From Nitratireductor luteus (GTDB lineage Bacteria; Pseudomonadota; Alphaproteobacteria; Rhizobiales; Rhizobiaceae), in the NCBI RefSeq assembly GCF_026162365.1, contig NZ_JAOANW010000009.1, positions 248,001 through 312,000 on the forward strand: DNA of 64,000 nucleotides, given 5' to 3'. The position numbers and the translations under genes were made by a program. The notes under the pieces are model-generated. The model ran no database searches and was not told where the DNA came from. It was given only the letters and a program-made list of their open reading frames with translations. The first letter of the stretch is position 1. Each line of letters opens with the position of its first letter. Positions 49,980 through 61,985 of the stretch are shown in pieces.

Positions 49980-51083
49980 ATGGGCGACGACAAGACACTG
50001 AAACACCTGCCGCTTGAGGCCATGCACGAGGAAGCGGGCGCACGCTTCGGCGCGTTCGCCGGCTGGCGCATGCCGCTGACCTATCCCGCCGGCGTCATGA
50101 AGGAACATCTTCATACGAGGCAGCAGGCCGGCCTCTTCGACATTTCGCACATGCAGCTCTTCGCCGTCGAAGGCGACGGCGCGGCCGCGTTCCTTTCCCG
50201 CGTCTGCCCGCTGGACGCGGCGGCGCTGGGCGAAGGCAAGTCGAAATACACCCTGCTTCTCGACGAGAATGCCGGCATCATCGACGACCTCATCGTCACG
50301 AGGCTCGGCCCTTCCCGCTTCGTGATCGTGGCCAATGCCGGCAACGCCGCCAGGGACGAGGCGCATTTGCGCAAGGTGGCCGAGGGCTTCGACGTGAGGC
50401 TTGAGGCGCTCGACCGCGCGCTCCTGGCGCTCCAGGGGCCGGCCGCCGAGGACGTGCTGGTCAATGCCGGGCTCGACCTCAGCGACCTCACCTTCATGAC
50501 GGCGGTGGAGCCGCGCGAGGGCTGGTTCGCCGCCCGTTCAGGCTATACCGGCGAAGACGGCTTCGAGATCGCCCTGCCGCCCGACGCGGCCCCGCGCCTT
50601 GTCGAGGAGATACTGGCCGATGAGCGCGCGAAATGGATCGGGCTCGCCGCCCGGGACAGCCTGCGGCTGGAGGCGGGTCTGTGCCTGCACGGCCAGGACC
50701 TGAGCGAGGAGACCGACCCGGCCAGCGCCGCCCTGCTCTGGGCCATCCCGAAGAACGTCCGCGAGGATGGCGGCTTCATCGGCGCGGAGGCGCTGGCCCG
50801 CATTCGCGCCGACGGCATAAAGGAAAAGCGCGTCGGCCTGAAGCCCGAGGGCCGCCAGCCCGTGCGCTCCGGCGCCACGATCGTCGACGGGGATGGCCGC
50901 GCCATCGGCCGCGTGACCTCCGGCGGCTTCGGCCCCTCGGTGGAGCACCCGGTGGCCATGGGCTATGTGGAAAAAGCCCATGCCGAAGCCGGTACGCGCC
51001 TTTACGCCGAAGTGCGCGGCAGCCGCATCGCCATGGATGTCCATCCCCTTCCCTTCACGCCGCACAATTACCGCAAAGGATAA
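49980..51083 (+). CDS. gcvT: Glycine cleavage system T protein (aminomethyltransferase)
   Basis: 367 residues. GcvT transfers the methylene group from the H protein to tetrahydrofolate. The start [20 protein letters not shown] was chosen because GGGGAAAA lies upstream; an ATG at 49941 is in frame but lies within the leader hairpin. Family blocks are [45 protein letters not shown] and [19 protein letters not shown]. gcvH starts five bases after the stop. It is the first gene of the riboswitch-controlled operon. Confidence 0.96.
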   Translation: MGDDKTLKHLPLEAMHEEAGARFGAFAGWRMPLTYPAGVMKEHLHTRQQAGLFDISHMQLFAVEGDGAAAFLSRVCPLDAAALGEGKSKYTLLLDENAGIIDDLIVTRLGPSRFVIVANAGNAARDEAHLRKVAEGFDVRLEALDRALLALQGPAAEDVLVNAGLDLSDLTFMTAVEPREGWFAARSGYTGEDGFEIALPPDAAPRLVEEILADERAKWIGLAARDSLRLEAGLCLHGQDLSEETDPASAALLWAIPKNVREDGGFIGAEALARIRADGIKEKRVGLKPEGRQPVRSGATIVDGDGRAIGRVTSGGFGPSVEHPVAMGYVEKAHAEAGTRLYAEVRGSRIAMDVHPLPFTPHNYRKG

Positions 51084-51087
51084 TGCG

Positions 51088-51456
51088 ATGAGCAAAACCT
51101 ATTTCACCCAGGACCATGAATGGCTTCGCGTCGAGGGCGGCGTGGCGACGGTCGGCATCACCGACTATGCGCAGGAGCAACTGGGCGACCTCGTCTTTGT
51201 CGAGCTTCCGGAAGCAGGAAAATCGCTCGCCAAGGGCGACACCGCCGTCGTGGTGGAATCCGTCAAGGCAGCATCCGACGTCTATGCCCCGGTGGAGGGA
51301 GAGGTGACCGAGGTCAATTCGGAACTCGAATCCGATCCTTCCCTGGTCAATTCCGCGCCCCAGGGCGACGGCTGGCTGTGGAAGATGAAGCTGGCCGACG
51401 AAAGCCAGCTCGAAGGACTGCTGGACGAGAAGGCCTACAAGGAAACCATCGCGTAG
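51088..51456 (+). CDS. gcvH: Glycine cleavage system H protein
   Basis: 122 residues. The H protein carries a lipoyl arm that shuttles intermediates between P, T and L proteins. The start [18 protein letters not shown] and the lipoyl-lysine Lys60 in [16 protein letters not shown] are diagnostic; [17 protein letters not shown] precedes it and [20 protein letters not shown] follows. Short distances of about 5 bases to gcvT and 41 bases to gcvP support one transcript. Confidence 0.97.
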   Translation: MSKTYFTQDHEWLRVEGGVATVGITDYAQEQLGDLVFVELPEAGKSLAKGDTAVVVESVKAASDVYAPVEGEVTEVNSELESDPSLVNSAPQGDGWLWKMKLADESQLEGLLDEKAYKETIA

Positions 51457-51497
51457 CCATGCCCAGCGGCGCAAAACAGCAATACCAGGAACACCCG

Positions 51498-54299
<2,802 letters not shown>

Positions 54300-54407
54300 C
54301 ATCCCGCGCGTCAGGAGAAATGGCAGGAACCTGCGGCGCCACGGCACCGCGCTCTATGCAAATCCCGGTCAACCGTGAGATGTTGTACCAAGGGAGGAGC
54401 CTGCCCC

Positions 54408-54749
54408 ATGGCCCATGACGAATTGCTTGCCGCACGCATGCGCGACGCGCTCGAGGGTCTGGCGGGAATCTCGGAAAAGCGCATGATGGGCGGCGTCTGC
54501 TTTCTGCTCGACGGCAACATGCTGTGCGGGGCAGACCGCCCGAAGACGGGCGAAGGCCGGTTCATGTTCCGTGTCGGCAAGGACAACCAGGCCGACGCCC
54601 TCGCCCGCCCCGGCGCGCAGCCAATGGACATGGGCGGGCGGCGCATGAACGGCTTCGTCTTCGTCGAGGCGGAGGCTTGCGACGACGCGGCGATGAAAGA
54701 GTGGATTTCGCTGGCGCTCGGTTTCGTCGGCGGTCTGCCGCCGAAATGA
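54408..54749 (+). CDS. TfoX N-terminal-domain protein
   Basis: 113 residues. The block AARMRDALEGLAGISEKRMM followed by GGVCFLLDGNMLCGADRP, then FMFRVGKDNQADALARPGAQ and MGGRRMNGFVFVEAEA, is the TfoX/Sxy N-terminal domain. Stand-alone versions are frequent in rhizobia and lack the C-terminal half; a role in competence as in Haemophilus or E. coli is not implied. AGGGAGGAG precedes the ATG. The next gene starts a few bases downstream. Confidence 0.85.
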   Translation: MAHDELLAARMRDALEGLAGISEKRMMGGVCFLLDGNMLCGADRPKTGEGRFMFRVGKDNQADALARPGAQPMDMGGRRMNGFVFVEAEACDDAAMKEWISLALGFVGGLPPK

Positions 54750-54755
54750 AGCGAG

Positions 54756-55433
54756 ATGGGCGGCATCATGAAAGCGGACGAGTTCTCGCAATTCCCAACG
54801 CAAACGCTGGATTTCCTGACAGATCTGAGCGCCAACAACGACCGCGACTGGTTCGCACAAAACAAGCCCGTCTATGAAAGCGCCCTGAAGGTGCCCGCCG
54901 AGGATTTCTGCCGCGCGATGACGGCGCGCTTGGAGGATCTGACCGGCCTGCCGCACCGGCCTAAAATCTTCCGCATACACAGGGACATTCGTTTTTCCCG
55001 CGACAAGACACCCTATAATGCGCACCTGCACATCTCCTTCATGCCCGAAATGGACGGCACGCTGCGGCCTGGATGGTATTTCGGCCTGGAACCTGGCCGG
55101 CTCACGGCCGGAACGGGCGTGTTCGAGTTCGCAAAGAGCGATCTCGACGCCTTTCGCGCCCGTCTGGCTGGAGAGGACGGGGCAAGGCTTGCGAAGCTTG
55201 TGGAAAGCTTTTCGGGCGAGATCCGGCTCGCCGACCCCGAATTGAAACGGGTGCCGCAGCCCTACCCCGCCGACCATCCCCGCGCCGACCTGCTGCGCCG
55301 GAAATCCCTGTCGGGCTGGGTGGACTTCGCCAGCCCGCGCGAAGCCTGCGAGAGCGGGTTCGCCGACGGCTGTTTCGACGCCTTCTGCCGGCTGAAGCCA
55401 CTTTTCGATTGGCTGGCCGCTCCTTCGCGTTGA
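54756..55433 (+). CDS. DUF2461-family protein (TIGR02453)
   Basis: 225 residues from the ATG at 54756; an ATG at 54768 (MKADEF) with GGGCGG ahead is an equally good start and would give 221. The family text is FPTQTLDFLTDLSANNDRDW, FAQNKPVYESALKVPAEDFC, FRIHRDIRFSRDKTPYNAHL and RPGWYFGLEPGRLTAGTGVF. Function is unknown; no signal peptide or membrane segment is seen. It is in the same orientation as the TfoX gene, seven bases after it, and may be cotranscribed with it. Confidence 0.84.
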   Translation: MGGIMKADEFSQFPTQTLDFLTDLSANNDRDWFAQNKPVYESALKVPAEDFCRAMTARLEDLTGLPHRPKIFRIHRDIRFSRDKTPYNAHLHISFMPEMDGTLRPGWYFGLEPGRLTAGTGVFEFAKSDLDAFRARLAGEDGARLAKLVESFSGEIRLADPELKRVPQPYPADHPRADLLRRKSLSGWVDFASPREACESGFADGCFDAFCRLKPLFDWLAAPSR

Positions 55434-55618
55434 AGGCGGCGGCGTCTTCCCCTATGACGCGATCCGCGTGGAATTCGACATTCCCGCCGACGCAGCTTGA
55501 ATCCGCCACGATCGCGGTTTTGCACGGACGCTGAACACAACCGGAACAGCCTTCGCTTTGCCTTGGAAACCATGGCAAAGTGCACTGGTGATTCGCGGCG
55601 ATGGAACCAGAAAGCGAC

Positions 55619-57694
55619 ATGGACGACAACAACGACCTCTTTGCCGGCCTGACAACGAACCCTGAGCGCGCGCGCCAGCCCGAGCCCGCAGCAGCCACCG
55701 AGCCCGCGCAGCGCGGCGCGCCGGTCCGCCCGGCGCCGAAGCCTTCCGCACTGCCGAAGGACAGCGGCGAAGGCTACAGCGCGGCCGATATCGAGGTTCT
55801 CGAAGGGCTGGAGCCGGTGCGCCGCCGGCCGGGCATGTATATCGGCGGCACCGACGACAAGGCGCTGCACCACCTCTTCGCCGAGGTCATCGACAACGCG
55901 ATGGACGAAGCGGTGGCCGGCCATGCCTCCTTCATCGAGGTCGAGCTTGGCGCGGACGGCTTCCTCACCGTCAACGACAACGGCCGCGGCATTCCCGTCG
56001 ACCCGCATCCCAAATTCAAGGACAAATCCGCCCTCGAAGTCATCATGACCACGCTGCACTCGGGCGGAAAGTTCGACTCCAAGGTCTATGAGACGTCGGG
56101 CGGGCTGCACGGCGTCGGCGTTTCGGTGGTCAACGCGCTTTCCGAAATGCTCGAGGTCGAGGTTGCCCGCAACAAGCAGCTCTACCGGCAGGTCTTCTCG
56201 CGCGGCCTGCCCCAGGGCCGGTTGGAAAGCCTCGGCGACGTCCATAACCGCCGGGGCACGAAGGTGCGTTTCAAGCCCGACGAGCAGATTTTCGGCAAGG
56301 GCGCCAGGTTCGATCCGGCCCGTCTCTGCCGCATGGCCCGCTCCAAGGCCTATCTCTTCGGCGGCGTGGAGATCCGCTGGTCCTGCGACCCGGCCCTGAT
56401 CGGAGAAAAGGACCAGACGCCGGAAAAGGCCGTCTTCCATTTCCCCGGCGGACTGAAGGACTTCCTGGCTGCATCGCTCGACGGGGAGTTCCAGGTCACC
56501 AAGGAAGTGTTCGCCGGACGCAGCGAAAAGCGCGGCGGCCACGGCGCGGTGGAATGGGCCGTCACCTGGTATGGCGGCGACGCCATGCTCAACTCCTATT
56601 GCAACACGGTGCCCACGCCCGAAGGCGGCACCCATGAGCAGGGTTTCCGCAACGCGCTGCTCAAGGGTTTGCGCGCCTATGCCGACCTCACCAGCAACAA
56701 GCGGGCCTCCATCATCACCTCCGAGGACGTGATGATCTCCGCCGCCGGCATGCTGTCCGTGTTCGTGCGCGAGCCCGAATTCGTGGGCCAGACCAAGGAC
56801 AAGCTGGCCACCGCCGCCGCCATGCGCATCGTCGAGAACGCCATCCGCGACCCCTTCGACCACTGGTTGGCCGACAATCCGCAGGAAGCCTCGAAACTGC
56901 TCGAATGGGTCGTGGCGCGCGCCGACGAGCGCCTGCGCCGCCGGCAGGAGCGCGAGGTGACCCGCAAGAGCGCGGTGCGCAAGCTGCGCCTGCCCGGCAA
57001 GCTGGCCGACTGCACCATGGGCGCTGCCGCCGGCGCCGAGATATTCATCGTCGAGGGCGATTCGGCCGGCGGCTCCGCCAAACAGGCGCGCAACCGCGCC
57101 AGCCAGGCCGTGCTGCCGCTGCGCGGCAAGATCCTCAACGTGGCCAGCGCCGGCACTGGCAAGCTCGCCGCCAACCAGCAGATTTCCGATCTCGTTCAGG
57201 CGCTGGGCTGCGGCACGCGGTCCAAATACCGCGAGGACGATCTGCGCTACGACCGCATCATCATCATGACCGACGCCGATGTTGACGGCGCGCATATCGC
57301 CTCGCTGCTCATCACCTTCTTCTATCAGGAGATGCCGCAGCTCATCGCCGGCGGGCATTTGTACCTTGCCGTGCCGCCGCTCTACCGCCTCACCCAGGGC
57401 GGCAAGACCATGTATGCGCGGGACGATGCCCACAAGGATGAATTGCTGGCGACGGAGTTCACCGGACGCGGCAAGGTCGATATCGGCCGCTTCAAGGGCC
57501 TCGGCGAAATGCTGCCCAAGCAGCTCAAGGAAACGACCATGGACCCGGCCAAGCGCCTGCTTCTGCGTGTCGATGTCATCGAGAGCGAGGACGACACCCG
57601 CTCCGCCGTCGACGCGCTGATGGGCACCAAACCGGAAGCCCGCTTCAAGTTCATTCAGGAACGGGCTGAATTCGTGGATGAACTGGATATCTGA
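55619..57694 (+). CDS. parE: DNA topoisomerase IV subunit B
   Basis: 691 residues. ParE hydrolyses ATP to drive decatenation of daughter chromosomes with ParC. The GHKL ATPase domain shows EVIDNAMDEAVAGHASFIEV, NDNGRGIPV and SGGLHGVGVSVVNALS; the Toprim domain has VEGDSAGGSAKQARNR and MTDADVDGAHIASLLITFFY. The length and the ParE-type end distinguish it from GyrB (usually above 800 residues). I chose the ATG giving MDDNNDLFAGL, with GAAAG upstream; an ATG at 55601 would add six residues. parC is not in the window. Confidence 0.93.
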   Translation: MDDNNDLFAGLTTNPERARQPEPAAATEPAQRGAPVRPAPKPSALPKDSGEGYSAADIEVLEGLEPVRRRPGMYIGGTDDKALHHLFAEVIDNAMDEAVAGHASFIEVELGADGFLTVNDNGRGIPVDPHPKFKDKSALEVIMTTLHSGGKFDSKVYETSGGLHGVGVSVVNALSEMLEVEVARNKQLYRQVFSRGLPQGRLESLGDVHNRRGTKVRFKPDEQIFGKGARFDPARLCRMARSKAYLFGGVEIRWSCDPALIGEKDQTPEKAVFHFPGGLKDFLAASLDGEFQVTKEVFAGRSEKRGGHGAVEWAVTWYGGDAMLNSYCNTVPTPEGGTHEQGFRNALLKGLRAYADLTSNKRASIITSEDVMISAAGMLSVFVREPEFVGQTKDKLATAAAMRIVENAIRDPFDHWLADNPQEASKLLEWVVARADERLRRRQEREVTRKSAVRKLRLPGKLADCTMGAAAGAEIFIVEGDSAGGSAKQARNRASQAVLPLRGKILNVASAGTGKLAANQQISDLVQALGCGTRSKYREDDLRYDRIIIMTDADVDGAHIASLLITFFYQEMPQLIAGGHLYLAVPPLYRLTQGGKTMYARDDAHKDELLATEFTGRGKVDIGRFKGLGEMLPKQLKETTMDPAKRLLLRVDVIESEDDTRSAVDALMGTKPEARFKFIQERAEFVDELDI

Positions 57695-57743
57695 GGTGGC
57701 GGGAAGCAGTCGCGCCCGCGCCAATAGATTGTAGTTGTAAAAC

Positions 57744-58889
57744 CTAAGCAGCCGCCAGCGCCAACGCCTGCTGCCGTGCGTTTTGGCGCAGCGCGTCGAG
57801 GTGGATTTTCTTGAGCAGTGCAGCCAGCGGCGCGTCCTGTTCGCTGGGTCCTGTTCCGCCGTCCGTGGCGCCGAGGACTTTCAGCATCAGCCAGGAGACT
57901 TCCTGCGCACCGGCGATGCGCTTGCCATTGGCCACTTCGCGCCACACGCGCAGAGCCTCGATCATCGGTGGATGGTAATTGCGCTTCAGCCCGGCCTTGG
58001 CGAACAGCGCGCCAAGCGCACCGTTACGACCACCCGCCAGAAGCGTCGTGACACGCTCTTCGCCCTGCCCCGACAGGACGCCAAGCGCGGCGGCGAAGAA
58101 ATCGATCTTGCCCTGCGCCACGACGCGGACGAGGAAGCCGGGGGTAAGGTCGCCGCGCAACCGCAAGTGCTCCACCAGCGCCGGCAGTTCGTCCTGTCCG
58201 ATACTCTCGATCAGCGAAATGGAGGCCTTGATGCAGGCATCCCGCGCGATCTTTTCGGCGCGCTCGCCGCCCATCAGCGCGCGCACGAGGGGCGCGGACG
58301 ACAGGGCTTCGCCGACCTGCGTCAAAAGCATGTGCCGGCAGTCCGCCGGCAGCCGCGGATCGCGCACGAGCGAAGCGCGCAGCCCGGCCTCCCGTCCATG
58401 CCGTTCCAGCATGCGCCGGAAGGACAGAGCCGCGATCCGGGCGCCAGGATTGCCGGCCAGACGAATGCAGGCGGTGAGCGAGCCCACCTCGGCGATAGCC
58501 GCCGCAACGCTGAACGAGACCTGCGGGCGTGATGCGACGAGGCATTGTATGGCACAGTTGCCCATCGCGACGCGGTCGACCAGGTCGCTGTCGCTCATCA
58601 GCGGCGAGCGCGCGATGATCGGGGCTGCGACATCGGGCTGGTCGGACGCCAGTGCCGCAACGATCTGCGGCGGAGCGCGGTGGCTGAGGGAAAGCGTTTC
58701 GGAAAGCGCCGCCCGGACCTTCGCCGACGCATCGTCCAGGAGAAGCGTCAGCGCGGCTTCGGTGGCAAGCCTGTCGTCGAAGGACATGTCCTTCTGGATA
58801 TAGGCGCGCGCAAGCGCCGATGCCGCCGCTGCCCGTTCCGCTACTTTTGCCGTCTCGATCCACTTCAGGAAGTGTTGAACTACGATCAC
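57744..58889 (-). CDS. DUF2336 domain-containing protein
   Basis: 381 residues, no membrane segment. The N-terminal half consists of HEAT-like helical repeats, with ASALARAYIQKDMSFDDRLA and [20 protein letters not shown] typical of DUF2336 proteins in alphaproteobacteria, followed by ALASDQPDVAAPIIARSPLM and similar helices. Function is unknown; some members are linked to sensor or regulatory proteins, but that is from memory. The gene is convergent with parE, with about 50 bases between the stops. Confidence 0.78.
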   Translation of the reverse strand: MIVVQHFLKWIETAKVAERAAAASALARAYIQKDMSFDDRLATEAALTLLLDDASAKVRAALSETLSLSHRAPPQIVAALASDQPDVAAPIIARSPLMSDSDLVDRVAMGNCAIQCLVASRPQVSFSVAAAIAEVGSLTACIRLAGNPGARIAALSFRRMLERHGREAGLRASLVRDPRLPADCRHMLLTQVGEALSSAPLVRALMGGERAEKIARDACIKASISLIESIGQDELPALVEHLRLRGDLTPGFLVRVVAQGKIDFFAAALGVLSGQGEERVTTLLAGGRNGALGALFAKAGLKRNYHPPMIEALRVWREVANGKRIAGAQEVSWLMLKVLGATDGGTGPSEQDAPLAALLKKIHLDALRQNARQQALALAAA

Positions 58890-59029
58890 TGTGCACTGAC
58901 CCCCGCCTGTTTCAGAAGGCTAGCAACAATTCCTATACGAAACGTTTACCATAATACCCGTCCATCCGCGGCTTGCGGGCGGCCCCGCGCCCGCCTATCA
59001 ATTCCTCCAGGCTTAACGAGGAGGAATGG

Positions 59030-59482
59030 ATGGCAGGTCTGCATCTTGAGGAGTTCGAGCCCGGAACGGTCATCCGCCATCAGCTCACCAAATCGGTCAC
59101 CGAAAGCGACAATATGCTGTTTTCGGTCATGACCTTGAATCCGCAGCCGCTGCACATCGACTTCGATTTCGCCGCCAAGTCCGAATGGGGCAAGCCGCTG
59201 GTCAATTCGCTCTTCACGCTGGGCCTGATGATCGGCATATCCGTTCACGACACGACGCTGGGCACGACGATCGGCAATCTCGGCATGACCGAAACCCAGT
59301 TCCCCCACCCTGTCTTCCACGGTGACACGATCCGCGTGGAAACGGAGGTGAAGAGCGTGCGCGCATCGAAGTCGAAGCCCGACCGCGGTATCGTGGAGAT
59401 GGAGCACCGTGCCTTCAATCAGGACGGCGTGCTGGTGGCGCGCTGCCTGCGCCAGGCGATGATCCTGAAACGCCCCGTCTGA
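59030..59482 (+). CDS. MaoC-family dehydratase
   Basis: 150 residues, ATG after GAGGAGGA. A hot-dog fold: RHQLTKSVTESDNMLFSVMT, then PQPLHIDFDFAAKSEWGKPL with the catalytic Asp and His region, LVNSLFTLGLMIGISVHDTT and FPHPVFHGDTIRVETEVKSV. MaoC proteins hydrate enoyl-CoA thioesters. The CoA-ester lyase gene follows 20 bases later, suggesting that the two act on the same or related CoA esters. The substrate is unknown. The long mesaconyl-CoA hydratases of the ethylmalonyl-CoA route are about 340 residues, so this is a different subfamily. Confidence 0.86.
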   Translation: MAGLHLEEFEPGTVIRHQLTKSVTESDNMLFSVMTLNPQPLHIDFDFAAKSEWGKPLVNSLFTLGLMIGISVHDTTLGTTIGNLGMTETQFPHPVFHGDTIRVETEVKSVRASKSKPDRGIVEMEHRAFNQDGVLVARCLRQAMILKRPV

Positions 59483-59501
59483 AAGACTGTCTGAGGCCCT
59501 C

Positions 59502-60380
59502 ATGCGCTCACTATTATTCGTCCCCGGCGACTCTAAAAAGAAGATGGAAAAGGCGCTCACCTCCGGCGCCGACACCCTCATTCTGGATCTGGAAGATTCC
59601 GTCGCCCCCTCGCGCAAGGAGGAGGCCCGGCGGCTGACCCGCGATTTCCTCGACGCGCAATCCTCGGCTACGGGCCCAGCCCTTTATGTACGCGTCAATG
59701 CGCTCGACACGGGACTGGCCGAGGCCGATCTTGCCGCCATAATGCCTGGAAAACCTGCGGGCATCATGCTGCCGAAGTCCGAAAGCGGCGAGGATGTCGC
59801 GCGCCTCGCGGTGAAGCTGCGGGTGAACGAGGCCGAAAACGGCATCGACGACGGCGCAACGGCGATCCTGCCCATCATCACCGAGACGGCGCGGGCGGTC
59901 CTTGCGGCCGCCACCTATCGCGGCGCAACGTCTCGCCTTTCCGGCCTCACCTGGGGCGCCGAGGACCTTTCCGCCGATATCGGCGCGCGGCTCACGCGTG
60001 GCCCCGACGGCCGTTATACAGAGGTCTTCCGGCTGGCCCGGTCCCTGACACTCTTGGCCGCCAACGCCGCGGGCGTTGCCGCGATCGACACTGTCTTTCC
60101 CGATTTCCGCAGCGAGGGGGCTTTCCGCGCCGACTGTCTGGCGGCCGAACGCGACGGCTTCACCGGCCGCATGGCGATCCATCCGGCTCAGGTTCCGATC
60201 ATCAACGAGACCTTCACCCCCGCACCGGAGGCCGTCGCCCAGTCACAGCGGATCGTGGAGGCCTTTGCCGGCTCCGGCGAAACGGGAGTGATCGCCATTG
60301 ACGGCCAGATGATCGACCGGCCTCATGTCCGCCGGGCCGAGCGCATCCTGGCCCGCGCGCGGCTCGCCGGCATCATTTGA
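59502..60380 (+). CDS. CoA-ester lyase (HpcH/HpaI aldolase, CitE-like)
   Basis: 292 residues. RSLLFVPGDSKKKMEKALTS opens the TIM-barrel, and LILDLEDSVAPSRKEEARRL carries the metal-binding Glu and Asp; KPAGIMLPKSESGEDV, LTWGAEDLSADIGA and FTGRMAIHPAQVPIINETF complete the CitE/malyl-CoA lyase pattern. Family members cleave malyl-CoA, citramalyl-CoA or related esters; which one cannot be told. Its position after the MaoC gene suggests a short hydratase-lyase pathway. Confidence 0.88.
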   Translation: MRSLLFVPGDSKKKMEKALTSGADTLILDLEDSVAPSRKEEARRLTRDFLDAQSSATGPALYVRVNALDTGLAEADLAAIMPGKPAGIMLPKSESGEDVARLAVKLRVNEAENGIDDGATAILPIITETARAVLAAATYRGATSRLSGLTWGAEDLSADIGARLTRGPDGRYTEVFRLARSLTLLAANAAGVAAIDTVFPDFRSEGAFRADCLAAERDGFTGRMAIHPAQVPIINETFTPAPEAVAQSQRIVEAFAGSGETGVIAIDGQMIDRPHVRRAERILARARLAGII

Positions 60381-60648
60381 CGCGCTGGTTTTTCTGTCCC
60401 TCAGACGCCGGGCATTCGGCGGGCGAAACGTCCACTGGACGTTTCGCTATGCCGCCTCACCATCCGCCCCCTGGCTTACGGCACATGAGCGCCCCACCCC
60501 TTTTTGAGCATAGGCGCAGGTGGCCGGCGGCTCCGCCGCCCTGTATCGAGTGAAAAGGCACATCCGCGGTGCGCCAGCGGCCTCGCCATTTTCGCTGCGC
60601 AAGATGGAGAGCACGGCCGAAGTCACTTCAAAGCAGGGGACTTTTCTT
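60381..60648. repeat. Intergenic region with a 25-base perfect palindrome
   Basis: Two convergent genes end here. GCGAAACGTCCA (60423-60434) and TGGACGTTTCGC (60436-60447) are perfect inverted arms around one base. No T-run follows, so a simple terminator is unlikely. GGCGG/CCGCC stems occur near 60526-60541. The palindrome resembles short intergenic repeats of rhizobia; no gene is seen. Confidence 0.5.
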
Positions 60649-61275
60649 TCACCCGGTTTCCCTGCCCCTGGTATCGCCCCAGCGGGGCCGACGCATGGAG
60701 AAGGTCTCCGTCACCGCCGCATAATCCATATAGCCGAGCCGCGACAGCGTCTGCGCGCGGGTGATATCGAACAGCCCGTCCTTCAGCATCGCGTCGTCTA
60801 TGTGCACGCCCACCACCTGCCCCATCACGACGATGACGCCGGCCGGGTTTCCTTCAAGATCGCTGGGCTCCAGCACCTGCACCACCTTGCATTCCAGCAC
60901 CGCCGCCGCCTCCGCCACGCGCGGACACGACACATGCTCGCACGGCGCCTCGGTCAGCTCGGCCAGATCGAATTCGTTTACGCCGCGCGGCGCGTCGATG
61001 GCGGTTTCGTTCATCTTGGCCGCCAGCGCCCGCCCGACGAGATTGGCGCAGAACTCGCCGCTTTCCCTGGCGATGGTCGCGCTGTCCTTCGCGCCTTCCG
61101 AGGAAAACAGCACCAGATGTGGATTGCTCGAAATCGCGTTGAAGAAGGAATAGGGCGCCAGATTGACCGCGCCGTCCTCGCGGCGTGTCGAAATCCACCC
61201 GATCGGCCGCGGCGCGACAATGGCCTTGAACGGATCGTGCGGCAGCCCGTGTCCCTGGCGCGGATCGTAGAACAT
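60649..61275 (-). CDS. Flavin reductase-like domain protein
   Basis: 208 residues. The flavin-reductase-like barrel is recognisable: FKAIVAPRPIGWISTRREDG, NLAPYSFFNAISSNPHLVLF (FMN contacts), KDSATIARESGEFCANLVGR and VMGQVVGVHIDDAML. Proteins of this family bind FMN and reduce it or serve as oxidoreductases; the partner is unknown. The nitroreductase gene starts upstream and ends only three bases before this start, so the two redox genes form one transcript. Confidence 0.87.
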   Translation of the reverse strand: MFYDPRQGHGLPHDPFKAIVAPRPIGWISTRREDGAVNLAPYSFFNAISSNPHLVLFSSEGAKDSATIARESGEFCANLVGRALAAKMNETAIDAPRGVNEFDLAELTEAPCEHVSCPRVAEAAAVLECKVVQVLEPSDLEGNPAGVIVVMGQVVGVHIDDAMLKDGLFDITRAQTLSRLGYMDYAAVTETFSMRRPRWGDTRGRETG

Positions 61276-61278
61276 ATT

Positions 61279-61875
61279 CTACTCCTGCCCCGCCGCGTCA
61301 TAGGGCCCGGCATAGTCGCTGACGAGCGCCGAAACATCCGGCCGCGGCCGGTCGGGTGTGCCGCCCTTGTGCCTTCCCAGATGCAGGAAACCGACGACCC
61401 GCTCGTCGGGTCCAAACCCCAGAATGCGCCGCCCCTCTTCGCTATCCGAGTACCAGTTGGTGATCAGGTTCGAGCCGAAACCCAGCGCGCCGGCGGCAAG
61501 AATGAGGTTCATTGCCACCATGCCGCCGGACAGGAACATCTCCCATTGCGGGATCTTGGGACTTTCCCTGGGCACCGACACCACGCCGATCACCAATGGC
61601 GCGCGCGAAAAGCGCGTCAGTTCCTGCTCGCGGCGTGCCTCGGATAGCGGTCCCTCGCGCTCTTCGGCAAGTGCGGCCAGCCTTTCGCCGATTTTCCGTC
61701 GCACATCGCCGCGGTAGAGGATGAAGCGCCACGGCGCCAGCATGCCATGGTCAGGCACCCGCGTCGCCGCCCGCAGCATCGTCTCGATTTCTTCGCGGGT
61801 GGGCTCCGGCCCTTCCATCTCGGGAATGGGCGCGGAACGGCGGGCAAGCAGAAAGTCGATCACATCCTGGTTCAA
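61279..61875 (-). CDS. Nitroreductase-family protein
   Basis: 198 residues, TTG start with AGGAG six bases upstream. The FMN-binding pattern is present: NQDVIDFLLARRSAPIPEME, then RVPDHGMLAPWRFILYRGDV, QWEMFLSGGMVAMNLILAAG and GFGPDERVVGFLHLG at the end. The length (usually about 190) fits YdjA/NfnB-type enzymes that reduce nitro or quinone compounds with NAD(P)H. A frame extending to 62007 lacks similarity. It lies directly upstream of the flavin reductase-like gene. Confidence 0.88.
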   Translation of the reverse strand: MNQDVIDFLLARRSAPIPEMEGPEPTREEIETMLRAATRVPDHGMLAPWRFILYRGDVRRKIGERLAALAEEREGPLSEARREQELTRFSRAPLVIGVVSVPRESPKIPQWEMFLSGGMVAMNLILAAGALGFGSNLITNWYSDSEEGRRILGFGPDERVVGFLHLGRHKGGTPDRPRPDVSALVSDYAGPYDAAGQE

Positions 61876-61985
61876 AACAAACTCCTGTGGGGGGAACGGC
61901 TGGCCTGCAGGCTGGCTGGTTCTTATTCTTGGGGCCATGGATATTGGCCTTGAAATTGCCACCGCTCTAGGCTTCAAAGCAAGCC

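Noticed and set aside
55262-57724. Open frame of 820 codons opposite parE
   Set aside because: Mirror of parE with low-complexity composition. No start signal and no recognisable domain.
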